A DNA stretch of 51,722 bases from Deltaproteobacteria bacterium. Its GTDB lineage: Bacteria > Desulfobacterota > Desulfarculia > Adiutricales > Adiutricaceae. The first letter of the stretch is position 1. The number at the start of each line of letters is the position of its first letter. Under the pieces are notes generated by a model. It made no database searches. It was not told where the DNA came from and saw only the letters and a program-made list of their open reading frames with translations. Shown here piece by piece: positions 34,483 through 44,117 of this stretch. The stretch lies in NCBI GenBank assembly GCA_031264145.1, contig JAISEK010000130.1:1-51722 (forward strand). Direction: 5' to 3'. Both the position numbers and the translations under genes were made by a program.

Positions 34483-35328
34483 TCAGCCCCTCAGGAGGAT
34501 ATAGCTGGCCCCCGAGCCGCCGTCCATGGGCCGGGCGGTGGTGAAGGCCAGGATGTGCTTCTTGATGGGACTTTTCAGGAGCAGCCTTTCCAGGTTCCGC
34601 TTGATGATGGGGATGCCGTCAGGGGAGCGGTGGCCCCTCCCGTGGACCAGCAGAAGGCAGGTCCGGCGGAGGTAAACGCTGTCGGTGACGAACCTGGTGA
34701 TGGCCTCCTCGGCCTCTGGAAGCGTGAGGCCATGGAGGTCAAGGTGGTCCTGGACGGGGATGCGGCCCTGACGCAGGTGTTCCATGACGGCCGCAGGCAG
34801 GCCCTTGACCTGGGCCTCGGACAGCTCGTCGGTGGAGGAAAAGTCGAACTCGGACTTGCCGCTGACCAGATCGGCCAGATCCCGCAGGACCGCTATGTCC
34901 TCCGACTCGCTTGAGGTCGGTTTCCAGCTCTGTGCAGGCAGGGGCTCCGCTTCCCGGCGACGGTTCTGGTCGGCCAGGGGGCTCACCCCCTCCATGGCCC
35001 TAAGGAAAAGGGCCTCCCCGTCCTCCGAATCGTCTTCACCCTGGGGCTCCGGCACGGCGGCTAGGCTCCTGGCCGCCTTTCTCTCCTTCTTGGCCCTAAG
35101 GAGCCCTTCCCTCAGCCTGAACTCCTCATCCCTCTGCTTCTCCCTGAGCCTGTCCCTTAGACCTGCCAGGGCAGCGAAAGGGCCGTCGTCAGGCCCAGGC
35201 GGTGTCCCAGCCAGGTCCCCTGGACGTTTTTCCTCAAAAAGGAGGCCAGGCATATCACCCCTGGCTTTGAGGCCAGGGCCAGGGCCTACGGGAAAGCCGT
35301 TTATGCGGGTGGGCTTTGGCTTAGCCAT
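34483..35328 (-). CDS. Smr-domain protein
   Basis: A 281-residue protein. The first 190 residues are charged and partly coiled (an RDRLREKQRDEEFRLREGLL stretch). The C-terminal 85 residues are a Small MutS-Related domain with the hallmark DLHGLTLPEAEEAI, LLLVHGRGHRS and a final FTTARPMDGGSGASYILLR. Smr domains bind or nick branched DNA or cleave RNA on stalled ribosomes. The His of DLHG and the GRGH motif are present, so nuclease-type activity is possible. Start 35328 is preferred to an open extension to 35604, because conserved charged sequence starts here and GGAAAGG is upstream. Confidence 0.88.
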   Translation of the reverse strand: MAKPKPTRINGFPVGPGPGLKARGDMPGLLFEEKRPGDLAGTPPGPDDGPFAALAGLRDRLREKQRDEEFRLREGLLRAKKERKAARSLAAVPEPQGEDDSEDGEALFLRAMEGVSPLADQNRRREAEPLPAQSWKPTSSESEDIAVLRDLADLVSGKSEFDFSSTDELSEAQVKGLPAAVMEHLRQGRIPVQDHLDLHGLTLPEAEEAITRFVTDSVYLRRTCLLLVHGRGHRSPDGIPIIKRNLERLLLKSPIKKHILAFTTARPMDGGSGASYILLRG

Positions 35329-35880
35329 TGGTTCGAACCTTTCCTGGGCGAAAGACGGTCCGTGAGGACCAGAGGCAGCGGGAGGCCAGCCCTGGCGCAC
35401 GGTAGGACCAGATAATCTCCCGATCCGGGTGTCAATACATAACGTTGGGGGATTCTTCGGCCGCAATTCGTGACCTTGACATCTTACTCCCCAAGGCCAG
35501 AATTTGCCAGGACGGCCGGACGGCCGTCCTGGCAATCGTCCTCCCGGCCATTCCCTCTGGCATGGCGAGGTTGGCGCTGGCCTCATGGCCGTTTCTGCGG
35601 TCAATGAGCGTGGACCAGGATTTTCCCCGCGACGTCTTCACGCAAAAACAGAGGTCGATGGCCACGTCCGCCGACACCAATTTTGAGGCCAAAACCCGCC
35701 GGAACATATCACTTGCCTAAGAATGATGGACATGCAAAAACCTTAAAAGCCCAAAAAAGACCAGACTTGATGGATATTATCAAGGCCTTATTTTGGCAGA
35801 TCTCTAAAAAGCTGGCTATCTACATCCTCATCAAGAATCATTGGTGCTCTTTTCCCTGGGACAGCAGCCCCAAAAAAACA
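35329..35880. other. Spacer before tRNA-Asp
   Basis: No gene seen. A 12-bp perfect inverted repeat, GCCAGGACGGCC with its complement around a 4-base loop, lies at 35506-35533. The right part is AT-rich. Confidence 0.5.
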
Positions 35881-35908
35881 TTGACATATTTTTCCCCAAG
35901 CGTATAAT
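35881..35908 (+). promoter_or_regulatory. Consensus sigma70 promoter of tRNA-Asp
   Basis: TTGACA, 16 bases, TATAAT. The expected start is about 70 bases before the tRNA. Confidence 0.8.
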
Positions 35909-35983
35909 GTCAGTTTCAGTGGCATTTGCTTCACAGGTCATCGGTGGGCCTGGAGCTAGATGGCCATTTCTGGTTTGGCTTGC

Positions 35984-36060
35984 GGGGACGTAGTGAAGCG
36001 GTTTAACACGTCTGCCTGTCACGCAGAAGATCGCGGGTTCAAATCCCGTCGTCCCCGCCA
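35984..36060 (+). tRNA. tRNA-Asp (anticodon GTC)
   Basis: A 77-base cloverleaf. Acceptor GGGGACG pairs with CGTCCCC, the anticodon stem-loop is CTGCC-TGTCACG-CAG with GTC, the T arm is GCGGG-TTCAAAT-CCCGT, the discriminator is G and CCA is encoded. Confidence 0.95.
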
Positions 36061-36118
36061 CATGCTATCCTGCAGCGTTAATTCATAAAATTCCATATTA
36101 ATATGTTTTATTATTTAC

Positions 36119-36147
36119 AAAAACCCCTTGAGTTTCAAGGGGTTTTT
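36119..36147 (+). terminator. Terminator of tRNA-Asp
   Basis: AAAACCCCTTGA pairs with TCAAGGGGTTTT across a 3-base loop, followed by further Ts. Confidence 0.85.
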
Positions 36148-36463
36148 GATTTTTGGATCTATTTTTAAATATCCCGTCCAGAAGCCATCAGGCCATCAGG
36201 GCCGGCAGAGCCCCCATGTGGCCCACCATCGCCCAGCGGCATCGCCATGGCCGACCTGACAGAGAACGATCCGCCAGGATCCGGGGATATTTTTTGCCCG
36301 TGGGCTTTCCGTTCCCGAATTGGCACACTGCCGGGGAGGACAAATCCTGGATGGCCAATACAGTCATATGGATATTTCGTCTCCGACCGCCTAATGGCGC
36401 GGACGGAGACGAAGGATGCTCGTCAGGCCTTGGCCGGGCCATGGCCTGGGGTGATATGCGATG
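36148..36463. other. Spacer between tRNA-Asp and the MFS gene
   Basis: GC-rich. No gene with coding character seen. Confidence 0.45.
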
Positions 36464-37729
36464 TCAACGCCGGATGGCGAAGGACAGGATGGCCCCGGCC
36501 CCGCAGAGGCCGGCCAGGGTCATGATGCCGGCCATGTTTCCCCCCGCATCCATGATGGCACCCAGGGCACTTCCGGAAAACATCGCCCCGATGTATGCCG
36601 TCCCGTAGAGAATGCCGTTGCCGGCGGCCCCGCGTTGGCCACCCAGGATGTCGCCGGGAAGGCAGCTCATGGGGGCCATGATGGCCTGAATGAGCCCGCC
36701 GGTCAAGAAAAGAAGCCCAACGAGAACAGCCAGGCCGGCCGGCCAGGAAAGGATCGAGGAACCGCTGGATAGGGCAAAGAGGGCCGCACCGGAGATGACG
36801 AAGCCCAGGCAAATGACAGGCCAGCGCCGTCCGGTGAAGATCTTGTCCGATAGCCAGCCGGTCGTAAGCGACAGGGCCGCCGCACCCCAGTGAATGCTGC
36901 TCCCGACGGCCCCGGCCACCACCAGGCTAAGCCCGTACCCGCCATCGTCGATGGGCTGCTTGAGGATCTTGATGATCCAGTTGTTGAGGCCCCACCTGAC
37001 GGCGTTGGCCAGGATCATGCACAGGCAGAGCATGAGGAATTTGGAGTTAGCCAGGCAGAGGACGTACTCAGCCACGGTGATTGGCGCCTTCCTTTCCTTG
37101 GCCGACGGCAGCCAGCCGGCCTCGTAGCCGGCCCGACCGGGCGTCGGCTTGACCAGGAGGAGGATCAGCAGGCCAGAGAGGCCGAAAATGAGGGGCAGGA
37201 ACAGGAAGTCAGCGCGCCAGCCACATTTTTCGGCCACCAGGCTGGCCGCCGGCATGGCCAGGGCACTGCCGACATAGGAAAGGGCGCAGAGGATACCCAT
37301 CCACGAGCCCCAGCGCTTTTCCGGCAGCCAGGCGTAGAGGATGCCAGTTATAGGGCTCCAGACCAGGGCCAACGAGACTGCGTTGAGGCACCAGAAGGCC
37401 GTGAACGCGGTCAGAGAGCCAGAGAGCCCGAAAAGGACGTTGGCCAATACGGATCCGGCGATGCCGAGCAAAAGGATGGTCTTGGCGTTAAACCTGTCGC
37501 TCAAAAAGCCGGCGACGAACTGCCCGAAGCCGTAGACCATGGCGAAGGCGCTTAAGACTATCCCGAATTCGGCGTTGGAGAAGATAAACTCGTCCTGGAT
37601 GGCCTGGGTGGAGGCCGAGATATTGTATTTGGCGAAATAGGTTGTCAGATAGGCCGAGAAGGTGACTAACAAAATCTTGAACTGGACCGGCGCGACCTTA
37701 TCCGCGCCCAATGTCTTTTCTCGGGTCAT
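36464..37729 (-). CDS. MFS transporter of the organophosphate:phosphate antiporter type
   Basis: A 421-residue protein with 12 predicted membrane segments. Near the N-terminus it reads YFAKYNISASTQAIQDEF and then SAFAMVYGFGQFVAGFLSDR, the OPA-family pattern (GlpT/UhpT-like: Tyr plus basic residue before helix 1, then the loop 2-3 GxxSDRxxxK motif as FLSDRFNAKT). A second SDK motif (GWLSDKIFTGRR) follows in the C-terminal half. Start 37729 is chosen because AGGAGAG is close upstream. Substrate is probably a small phosphorylated compound or related anion. It stands alone at the edge of an accessory region. Confidence 0.8.
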   Translation of the reverse strand: MTREKTLGADKVAPVQFKILLVTFSAYLTTYFAKYNISASTQAIQDEFIFSNAEFGIVLSAFAMVYGFGQFVAGFLSDRFNAKTILLLGIAGSVLANVLFGLSGSLTAFTAFWCLNAVSLALVWSPITGILYAWLPEKRWGSWMGILCALSYVGSALAMPAASLVAEKCGWRADFLFLPLIFGLSGLLILLLVKPTPGRAGYEAGWLPSAKERKAPITVAEYVLCLANSKFLMLCLCMILANAVRWGLNNWIIKILKQPIDDGGYGLSLVVAGAVGSSIHWGAAALSLTTGWLSDKIFTGRRWPVICLGFVISGAALFALSSGSSILSWPAGLAVLVGLLFLTGGLIQAIMAPMSCLPGDILGGQRGAAGNGILYGTAYIGAMFSGSALGAIMDAGGNMAGIMTLAGLCGAGAILSFAIRR

Positions 37730-38423
37730 GGCCCTCTCCTGGTAACCGCTTCCATGGCGGTAGGTTATGGTTGTTCCCGAAGACCGGGGACCTTTGCTGG
37801 GGACGTGCTGGGAAGTTGGAAGTGGCCTTCGGCTAACTGGGCGAACCATGGCCATCCCCATTTTCCAGCGTTAACCAAGATTCCCAGGCGTTTATTGATG
37901 AGGAAGCAAAAAACCCGCTCTTTGAGATCCACTAAAATAAAGCCTTGATAATTGGCATAAAGCCCTGCCCATTTTTAGGCTTTACAAGGGTTTTATGTGT
38001 CCACCAATCTTCGATCATGACAATATATCATGCGAGATATAAAAATCAAGAACAACATTATAATTGGAAGTAGATAATTTTATGCTACTTTTTAAAATTA
38101 ATTTCTGTTTTTATGTAATAAAATACCTCTATATTACATAAATAGTTATATAATATTAAATTATATAACTATTTATGTAATATTAGTTAAAAAATATTAT
38201 TTAGCTTTAATAATATATAGAAAATAGTTTATATAATGTTATATAGAACAATAAGTATTGAAATAATCTGACAGTTTATAAATATTAATTAATACTATTC
38301 TAATATTAGATATAGTTAACAATATAAGTATGACACAAAACGTTCAGCTACCACTTTTAAACAAAGATTCCACTCAGAACTGTCGGCAAGCGAGATGCGA
38401 ACTAACGTCCTAGCTGAGACTCT
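37730..38423. other. AT-rich spacer with a 23-bp perfect inverted repeat
   Basis: No gene seen. From 37980 to 38340 the sequence is over 80% AT by eye. The inverted repeat is listed separately. Confidence 0.5.
38131..38183. repeat. 23-bp perfect AT-rich inverted repeat with 7-base loop
   Basis: The arms 38131-38153 and 38161-38183 are exact complements, beginning ATATTACATAAATAG. Such a long perfect repeat in AT-rich DNA could extrude as a cruciform or form an RNA stem. It has no T-tract context. Confidence 0.85.
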
Positions 38424-38720
38424 GTGTTCTATGCAATGTTGACGCTGATGCAAAAGCCTTCCTTCGACGAGATCCTGGACTACCTCAAGGCCTTCAGGGC
38501 CGGGATTGACGTGAGCCCTGAGACCCCGCCCGTCCAGAACATCATCGGCCAGACTGGGGCTGGCCGCCCCGGAGAAGAGCGTCCTCCCGCTGGAGACCAG
38601 GAAGGAACTCAGGCCTCATGGCCAGCGCAGCCAAGGCCTTCTCCTGAACCCATAGACGGCCTTTCCGGCCAGGATGGCCGTCCATTTGAGGTAAAAATTT
38701 TTATCTATAATAAGTTATAA
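38424..38720 (+). CDS. Doubtful small ORF, possible remnant
   Basis: The open frame gives 98 residues. The first part (SFDEILDYLKAFRAGIDVSP) looks like a real helix; the rest is Pro/Gly-rich and runs into AT-rich sequence. The helix faintly resembles the last helix of TetR domains (FAEMFNDLKQFI in the TetR gene at 22378). Hairpin-forming AT-rich DNA flanks it on both sides. It has no clear ribosome site and may be a fragment rather than a gene. Confidence 0.25.
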   Translation: MFYAMLTLMQKPSFDEILDYLKAFRAGIDVSPETPPVQNIIGQTGAGRPGEERPPAGDQEGTQASWPAQPRPSPEPIDGLSGQDGRPFEVKIFIYNKL

Positions 38721-39361
38721 TATTTATAACTAGCTATTATATTGAAATATTATATAACTAGTTAAAATACATAATAAATTATTAAGCTAACATGGCTTAA
38801 AATATTTTAATTTCTATTTTTGGGTGGTTTCCCCGAAGAAATAGCCATCATTGGCTGCCCCCTTGTCCGCGGTTACCCAGCCAGAACCCAGCTTGAGACC
38901 GAGCGCTGGGGGCAATATCTCACCGTCAAGCCGTCCCACGACGGCCTGGCCCTTGAAGCGATCCCTTTAACCCGAGAACGGCACCTCAAGCGTGGAGACG
39001 GCCAGTGGCTTGCCGAAACGCCTCCGACGCAAACGAAACCAGGATTGCCCCATGATGGGAAGTCATTCCGGCGAGGAGCTACGTCTTGTCAGCGTTGAGG
39101 AGACCGCCTCCCATGATTTGCCGAAATGTCTGGACCCCGGTTGGGGACTCCTCTTGAAACGACCTTTCACTTGGCCAGCCAAGACGCTTGAAGTCGCCGG
39201 GATAGCCGTCTTGTCGCCCTTTCTGGCAAGGCGGATCTGTCCGCGATGTGGTTCCGCCCATGACCTTGGCTTCGCCGTAAGGCTTGACCGCCCCATGGAT
39301 TGAGGCGGAGTTCGGCCGGGTCGCGGCCAGCCTTTGAGAAGCCACAAGAGCCTTCATGTCG
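38721..39361 (-). other. Spacer with possible degraded coding DNA
   Basis: GC-rich from 38820. On the minus strand, an ATG at 39357 lies 4 bases after the XRE gene and opens MKALVASQRLAAT. Further on, PLAVSTLEVPFSG, a stop and RDRFKGQAVVGRLDGEILP weakly recall the N-terminal region of HipA kinases (PLSxSxPL...FKGxxVxxFFDxLLP). Several stops interrupt the frame. A decayed hipA beside the XRE gene is possible but not shown. Confidence 0.25.
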
Positions 39362-39571
39362 TCAGTCCTCCAGCAACTTATCCTGGTAAGCCTCCTGCAC
39401 CGTCAAATTGAGCACGGACAGAAGCTTGCGTATGGACTGAAACCTAGGCAAGCCGCCCTGCTCAATGGACTTAACGACGTTTGGCGTGACACCGGCAAGC
39501 TTGGCGAGATGATATTGGCTTAACAGGAGGTTTTCCCTCATCTTCCTAAAAGCTTCGCCATTGATTTTCAT
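39362..39571 (-). CDS. XRE-family helix-turn-helix protein
   Basis: A 69-residue protein. FRKMRENLLLSQYHLAKLAG followed by VTPNVVKSIEQGGLP is a classic XRE/Cro helix-turn-helix, and a short C-terminal helix follows. Start 39571 is preferred to 39607 because GGAG lies 8 bases upstream. An open start 4 bases after its stop suggests it once preceded a co-translated partner, as antitoxins do, but that partner is decayed. It seems intact. Confidence 0.75.
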   Translation of the reverse strand: MKINGEAFRKMRENLLLSQYHLAKLAGVTPNVVKSIEQGGLPRFQSIRKLLSVLNLTVQEAYQDKLLED

Positions 39572-39949
39572 CTTTTGGTCTCCTATGGGTGAATGATTAT
39601 GCCGCACCTGTGATGCATCTTCGGTTGACGGCGGTATCTTGATTTTGAACTGGCCATCTGGAGCGCCTAGATCTTAGCCTTGACGAATTTCCATTCGCCA
39701 TTGCCGCCAGCGGATATCACCCAGGACGAAGTCGCCCCTTGGCAGGGTTGCTTCAGCTTTAGCGGAGCCCCAAAATAGGCTTTTTGCGGCCTCACCATAT
39801 TTGAGCCGCTCCGTACGGCGGCGTCAGGTCAATCCCCTGACCGGTTTTCTATGTCAGGCTGAGTGGCAAGGAATCAGAACCGTCCCTTCAGCCAAAGACG
39901 TGGCCTCCAGACATGGTGACGAAGGACACGGTCAGTTCACGGCCCCTGA
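39572..39949. other. Spacer between the XRE gene and the parA remnant
   Basis: GC-rich. Short open stretches on the minus strand have no recognisable relation. No intact gene was seen. Confidence 0.4.
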
Positions 39950-40500
39950 AATGGAGACAGTTCAGTTCATCGCTGCCTTCGCGTCCTGAGGCCTCTGCTC
40001 CTGCGCGCAGAGTCCCGACCTGGTGGCGTTGCCGAATGCCTTTCGACGTCTCAAGGGCGTAGCAGGGTGCCTTGGCTGGGGATATCGGCCACCTTCGCAG
40101 CTGATTCCCGGTTGTCTGCCGATAAGCCGGGATCGGCCAGATTCAACACCGCCCGTCCCTCAGGCCGTTGACCCAGGCGACGAGGGCCGCCATGCCCGAC
40201 AAGGCCAAAACGTCGTACATGCGCGGCTGAAATGGCACCAGAAGGACGCCAGCGATCAGCGGAGCGACTCTCAGTGCGCTGTAAATCCCTGCTCCCGAAG
40301 TCCGTAACCTGTCGTCAAATTAAGGCCTCTGCGGCTTGATCTGGCAGCGCATGTTCTGCCTGTTGGGTGGGCTGGTGCCTGTCTCCGCCCACAAGCCTGA
40401 CGTCATGCCCGCCAAGTGCCCTGCCATGTCCAGGTTGACGGCGATGGTGTTCTTGCCCACGCCGCCATGAGAGTCGCCCACGGCTAAAAACTTACTTCAT
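39950..40500 (-). pseudogene. Decayed ParA-type partition ATPase
   Basis: Scattered over several minus-strand frames are the parts of a ParA/MinD-like ATPase in the right order: VLAVGDSHGGVGKNTIAVNL (a damaged Walker A, normally KGGVGKTT), then GHDVRLVGGDRHQPTQQAE, then VPFQPRMYDVLALSGMAALV, then ADPGLSADNREAAKVADIPS, RRKAFGNATRSGL and RPQDAKAAMN. At least three frameshifts are needed to join them. ParA genes of this type belong to plasmids and integrative elements, so this is debris of a past element. Confidence 0.75.
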
Positions 40501-41553
40501 CCCCATCGGATTAATATTTCAAAAACATTAAAACAGTGGCCTATTATTGTCAAGCCCCATGAGGCCCAGGCTGGGGCCAGGCCATGGCGGACGGCTGGCC
40601 TTGGGCCCACTGGCCTGCGGGGTGACGTTGCGTTAGTTTCATATCGTTTTAATATCTGGATATCTATGGAATAATCTGAAAGCCATATCTAAACGTTATT
40701 CATCCTTTTTTTATTGCCTCCACAAGGCCTTGGCTATATCACCCGGCCACGCCGTTGGCCAGTACGGGGACATGCGCCGTTTGGCCAGCGGGGAGTCACC
40801 TGGCCCCCCAGGACAGCCTTGGGGCCAGGGCATGGCGCACTGACGGCCCCGTTATAATGGATGCGTTACCTTGACGATATTGGGCACTAACGCATTGTTT
40901 TTCTTGATTTGACGGGTGTAGACACCTTGGATTAATCTGTCCACTCCAACGTTGACACCAAGATACTGGCTCTTCCAAGGGATCAGGCCGGTTTCAGGGA
41001 TGAATGGAGGCTGGGCGGGCGGGAGGGAGCATTGCTGGGGCTTTCCAGACAGGGGACGGGGCCAGGCCCGGCTGGCTTCGCCCCAACCACCCGACCCTTG
41101 GCATTGATTGGACCCGTCGGATGCCTCCCTCGCCCGACGAGAGGAGACTGGGGCTCGGAAAGGGACACGCCAATAAACGAAAGCGGCCCTGGCGGGGAGA
41201 AGGGGCCGGCCACCGCGGTAACAACGCAAACTCATAATTGCCATTATCTTGGGAAAATAACGCAACTCTATCATAACTGGGAGCCGGATCAGCCATCCCC
41301 TTCCAAGCCAACGGGCGACGGCTGAAAGAAAGAGGCTCATCAGCTGACATCTGGGGAAGAGGACGGCTACATCTCAAGGAAATGCACGAAGCGGTCTAGG
41401 CCCTGCAGACAATTCTGGTACGGCCGTTCGGGCCAGCTGGATGGGGAGCGAGAATCCTCCGCCTGTTGCGGACAAGGTTGGGGTAAGTTATTATTGTTGC
41501 CAGGCCCTAATGGACTTGATGCCAGAAAACCCTAGAAACGTTCGGAACCTGTA
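40501..41553. other. Spacer upstream of the methyltransferase, with possible fragment
   Basis: No intact gene. On the minus strand around 40857-40985 one frame reads SQYLGVNVGVDRLIQGVYTR and ends at a stop near 40852. It looks like the end of a protein, but nothing upstream joins it and it was not identified. Confidence 0.4.
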
Positions 41554-42579
41554 GTGTCACCCCCTGTCGAAGGCCTCTGGCCAATCTTCACCTACATTGA
41601 TTTGTTCGCCGGCATCGGGGGCTTCCACCTGGCCGCCGACGCGTTGGGCGGAAAATGCCTGTTCGCCAGCGAGGTCGATCCCGAGGCCAGGCGGGCATAC
41701 GAGGCCAACTATGGCCTCCATCCCCATGGGGACATTACCAGGATCCCCTCCGGTGGCATTCCCGACCATGACGCGCTTTTCGCAGGCTTTCCATGCCAGC
41801 CTTTCAGCATCATCGGCTCCAGGTTGGGTTTTGAAGACACCAGGGGCACCCTCTTTTTCGAGATCGCCAGGATTATCAGGGAAAAGGAGACAAAGCCCCG
41901 GCTGTTGGTGCTTGAAAACGTAAAGCAGCTCGCCGGACACGAAAAAGGGAAAACCCTGGCCACCATCCTGGCGACATTGAGCGACTTGGGCTATAAGGCC
42001 CATTGGAGGGTCCTCAACGCCCTGGATTTCGGGTTGCCGCAGAAAAGGGAACGCACGATCATCATCGGCTTTCGGGACCGGGGCGTGTCGTTTTGCTTCC
42101 CAACCGGGACCGGGCCCGGGAACCTCGCGGACGTGCTCGAGTCGGACTCCGAGGTGGACCAAAGGTTTCTCGCCAGCGACAGGATCGTCAAAAAACGCCT
42201 CGAACGGCATGCCAGCCATCACTTCCCCGGCATATGGCACGAAAACAAGAGCGGGAACATATCAAGCTATCCCTATTCCTGCGCCCTGCGCGCCCATGCG
42301 TCGTACAATTATCTGCTGGTCAACGGGCGGCGCAGGCTGACGCCCAGGGAAATGCTCCGCCTGCAAGGATTCCCGGATAGCTTTCGGATCGTCTGCAATG
42401 ACACCCAGACGCGCAAACAGGCCGGTAACGCCGTTCCCGTAAACATGATCAAGGCCGTTCTCAAGGAGGCACTTGAGGCCTGGGGGCAATCGCCGGGACG
42501 GCCGGCGGGGACAGTCCCCACGCCAGGCCCTCCTGAGTTCGAGGTGGCCTGTGGCGCTAACCCTGGCAGTGGGGCTTGA
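41554..42579 (+). CDS. C5 cytosine-specific DNA methyltransferase
   Basis: A 341-residue m5C methyltransferase of the type II restriction-modification class. Motif I is FTYIDLFAGIGGFHLAA, motif IV is FAGFPCQPFS with the catalytic Cys of PCQ, motif VI is LVLENVKQL (ENV), motif VIII is QKRERTIIIGF and motif X is QAGNAVPVNM. The target-recognition region between VIII and IX is short. The start is a GTG at 41554. No endonuclease gene is next to it, so it is orphan or its partner is lost. It lies in a decayed accessory region. Confidence 0.93.
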   Translation: MSPPVEGLWPIFTYIDLFAGIGGFHLAADALGGKCLFASEVDPEARRAYEANYGLHPHGDITRIPSGGIPDHDALFAGFPCQPFSIIGSRLGFEDTRGTLFFEIARIIREKETKPRLLVLENVKQLAGHEKGKTLATILATLSDLGYKAHWRVLNALDFGLPQKRERTIIIGFRDRGVSFCFPTGTGPGNLADVLESDSEVDQRFLASDRIVKKRLERHASHHFPGIWHENKSGNISSYPYSCALRAHASYNYLLVNGRRRLTPREMLRLQGFPDSFRIVCNDTQTRKQAGNAVPVNMIKAVLKEALEAWGQSPGRPAGTVPTPGPPEFEVACGANPGSGA

Positions 42580-42665
42580 CGGGCGGGGTAAGGAAACTCA
42601 TTTCATTTAAGCTAGCGTGTATTTTTTTAAAAATATTATTAAATATTTCATTTATGAATGCCTCA
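42580..42665. other. AT-rich junction after the methyltransferase
   Basis: AT-rich, no gene seen. Confidence 0.4.
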
Positions 42666-42953
42666 TCACATATTGGAGGCACCCACTTCCTTGGCCAATC
42701 TCACGGCCGGCATGACCAAGATGAGGCCCATAACATCCAGGATGGTAAGCGAGGCAAGGGGTGATAATACCCGCCGACCTTGGGTGCCCCACCCGCCCAT
42801 CTCTCTGACAACGGAAATCACCCCAGTTCCGGTACCTGATGGCGGTCTTGACCTGGCTAAGTTTGCAGCCATATCGAAACTAGGGATAGAGGGATACCCA
42901 TGGGCGGCAATAATGGCGCCTACATTCTCCAGGCAGCGTGCCCGAAGCGACAA
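42666..42953 (-). pseudogene. Probable fragment of a CPA2-type cation:proton antiporter
   Basis: The frame is open for 95 residues. The second half (GTGVISVVREMGGWGTQGRR, then SLTILDVMGLILVM) matches the antiporter core, where TSVxVxxxVLRELGLLxTxxGR is followed by a DD or DV pair and a hydrophobic helix. The first half is less convincing and the rest of the ~400-residue protein is absent, so it is a remnant. Confidence 0.4.
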
Positions 42954-43203
42954 TGGCCATGGGCAGATCCCCCTTGGCCATTCCGCAAAGGATAACCCAT
43001 CTGGCTATCCTTCTTCGAATTAATATTTAAGTTTCAAATCAAGCGACATCATGGCGGAAATGGCGTGAGCCGGGACATTTCGGCTGCATGAAACTGACGA
43101 AATGCCCTGATGTAAGACCGCTGGGAGTGTGTCTGGCCTATTTCTGGAGTTTTGGCAATTTGGTTGGAAACGGGCGCGGCGCGTCTGATTGTCCCGCTGT
43201 CCC
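42954..43203. other. Spacer beyond the small cysteine gene
   Basis: No gene seen. Confidence 0.4.
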
Positions 43204-43401
43204 TCAGCGCCTGGGCCTTTTGGGGGCAAAGAGATGGCAGGAAGCGCCGGAGGTACGGAATACCTGGACATGGGGCAGTAGTCTGCTTTTGAAGCCCAGG
43301 GCCCGGCACCCGTGGGGACTTTTGGGCTCCCAGGTCACGAAGTAGTGAAGGCAGGCGTAGCAGTTTGGCCTGGTTTCGTGGCGGGGTGGATCCTGTGGCA
43401 T
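43204..43401 (-). CDS. Small conserved cysteine protein (CxxC...GC...C type)
   Basis: A 65-residue protein. NCYACLHYFVTWEPKSPHGC, followed by RALGFKSRLLP and SGASCHLF, reproduces a widespread small family with conserved C-x-x-C, W-x-P-x-x-P-x-G-C, GFKS and a fourth Cys, in which relatives are often labelled 'hypothetical' or, wrongly, uracil-DNA glycosylase. Four cysteines could bind zinc. It starts 11 bases after yggS on the same strand and so probably belongs to the HD-GYP/yggS operon. Function unknown. Confidence 0.7.
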   Translation of the reverse strand: MPQDPPRHETRPNCYACLHYFVTWEPKSPHGCRALGFKSRLLPHVQVFRTSGASCHLFAPKRPRR

Positions 43402-43412
43402 GGGCTGTTCGG

Positions 43413-44108
43413 TCAGGACCTCGGTCTCTGGCCGAACAGGGCCGTGCCAACCCTCACGATGGTCGATCCTTCGCTGATGGCCACGGGGAAGTCGTCGCTC
43501 ATGCCCATGCTCAGGCCCTTGAGGTGCGGGCAGAAGCGATCCCGGAGTTCCCTCAGCCTGGCGAAGTGGGGACGGCCGGTTTCGGGGTCGGGGTCATAGG
43601 GGGGCATGGTCATGAGGCCCAGGGGCCGGAGGCAACCGAAGCGTTCCAGGGAATCGAGAAAGGCCGGGAGCTCGCCTGGCTCAAGACCGCTCTTGGAATC
43701 CTCGCCCGAGACGTTGACCTGGACGTACACGCCCATGTCCCTTTCCAGCCTCGCTAGCCTCCTGTCCAGCTCGGCGGCCAGTTCCAGGCTATCGAGGGCG
43801 TGGAGGACGCCGAAGAGGGAGGCGGCGTATTTGGCCTTGTTGGTCTGGAGGTGGCCGATGAAGTGCCACTCGAGGTTGTCAGGCAGGGACGGAATCTTCT
43901 CGCGGGCTTCCTGGATGTAGCTCTCGCCGAAGGCCAGTTGGCCTGCCTGGCCGAAGGCCCGGACAGCCGAGGCCGGGAAGGTCTTGCTGACCGCCAGCAA
44001 GGCCGTCTCGCCTGGGGCCCGCCCACAATCGGCCAGGGCCTTCTCTATCCTCTGGCGGACTGCGGCCAACCTTCCGGCCGCCTCGGCCAGTTCGTCATTG
44101 GCGGACAC
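43413..44108 (-). CDS. yggS: PLP-homeostasis protein, YggS/PLPBP family
   Basis: A 231-residue protein that binds PLP and balances B6 vitamers and amino acids. ALLAVSKTFPASAVR holds the PLP lysine; GESYIQEAREKI, WHFIGHLQTNKAKY, VQVNVSGEDSKSGL, GLMTMPPY, LSMGMSDDFPVAI and STIVRVGTALFG are the family landmarks. Length is normal. It begins 9 bases after the HD-GYP gene. Confidence 0.95.
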   Translation of the reverse strand: MSANDELAEAAGRLAAVRQRIEKALADCGRAPGETALLAVSKTFPASAVRAFGQAGQLAFGESYIQEAREKIPSLPDNLEWHFIGHLQTNKAKYAASLFGVLHALDSLELAAELDRRLARLERDMGVYVQVNVSGEDSKSGLEPGELPAFLDSLERFGCLRPLGLMTMPPYDPDPETGRPHFARLRELRDRFCPHLKGLSMGMSDDFPVAISEGSTIVRVGTALFGQRPRS

Positions 44109-44117
44109 CCTCAGGCC

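Noticed and set aside
43204-43401. Uracil-DNA glycosylase
   Set aside because: Relatives carry that label in databases, but a 65-residue protein with four cysteines lacks the glycosylase fold and motifs.
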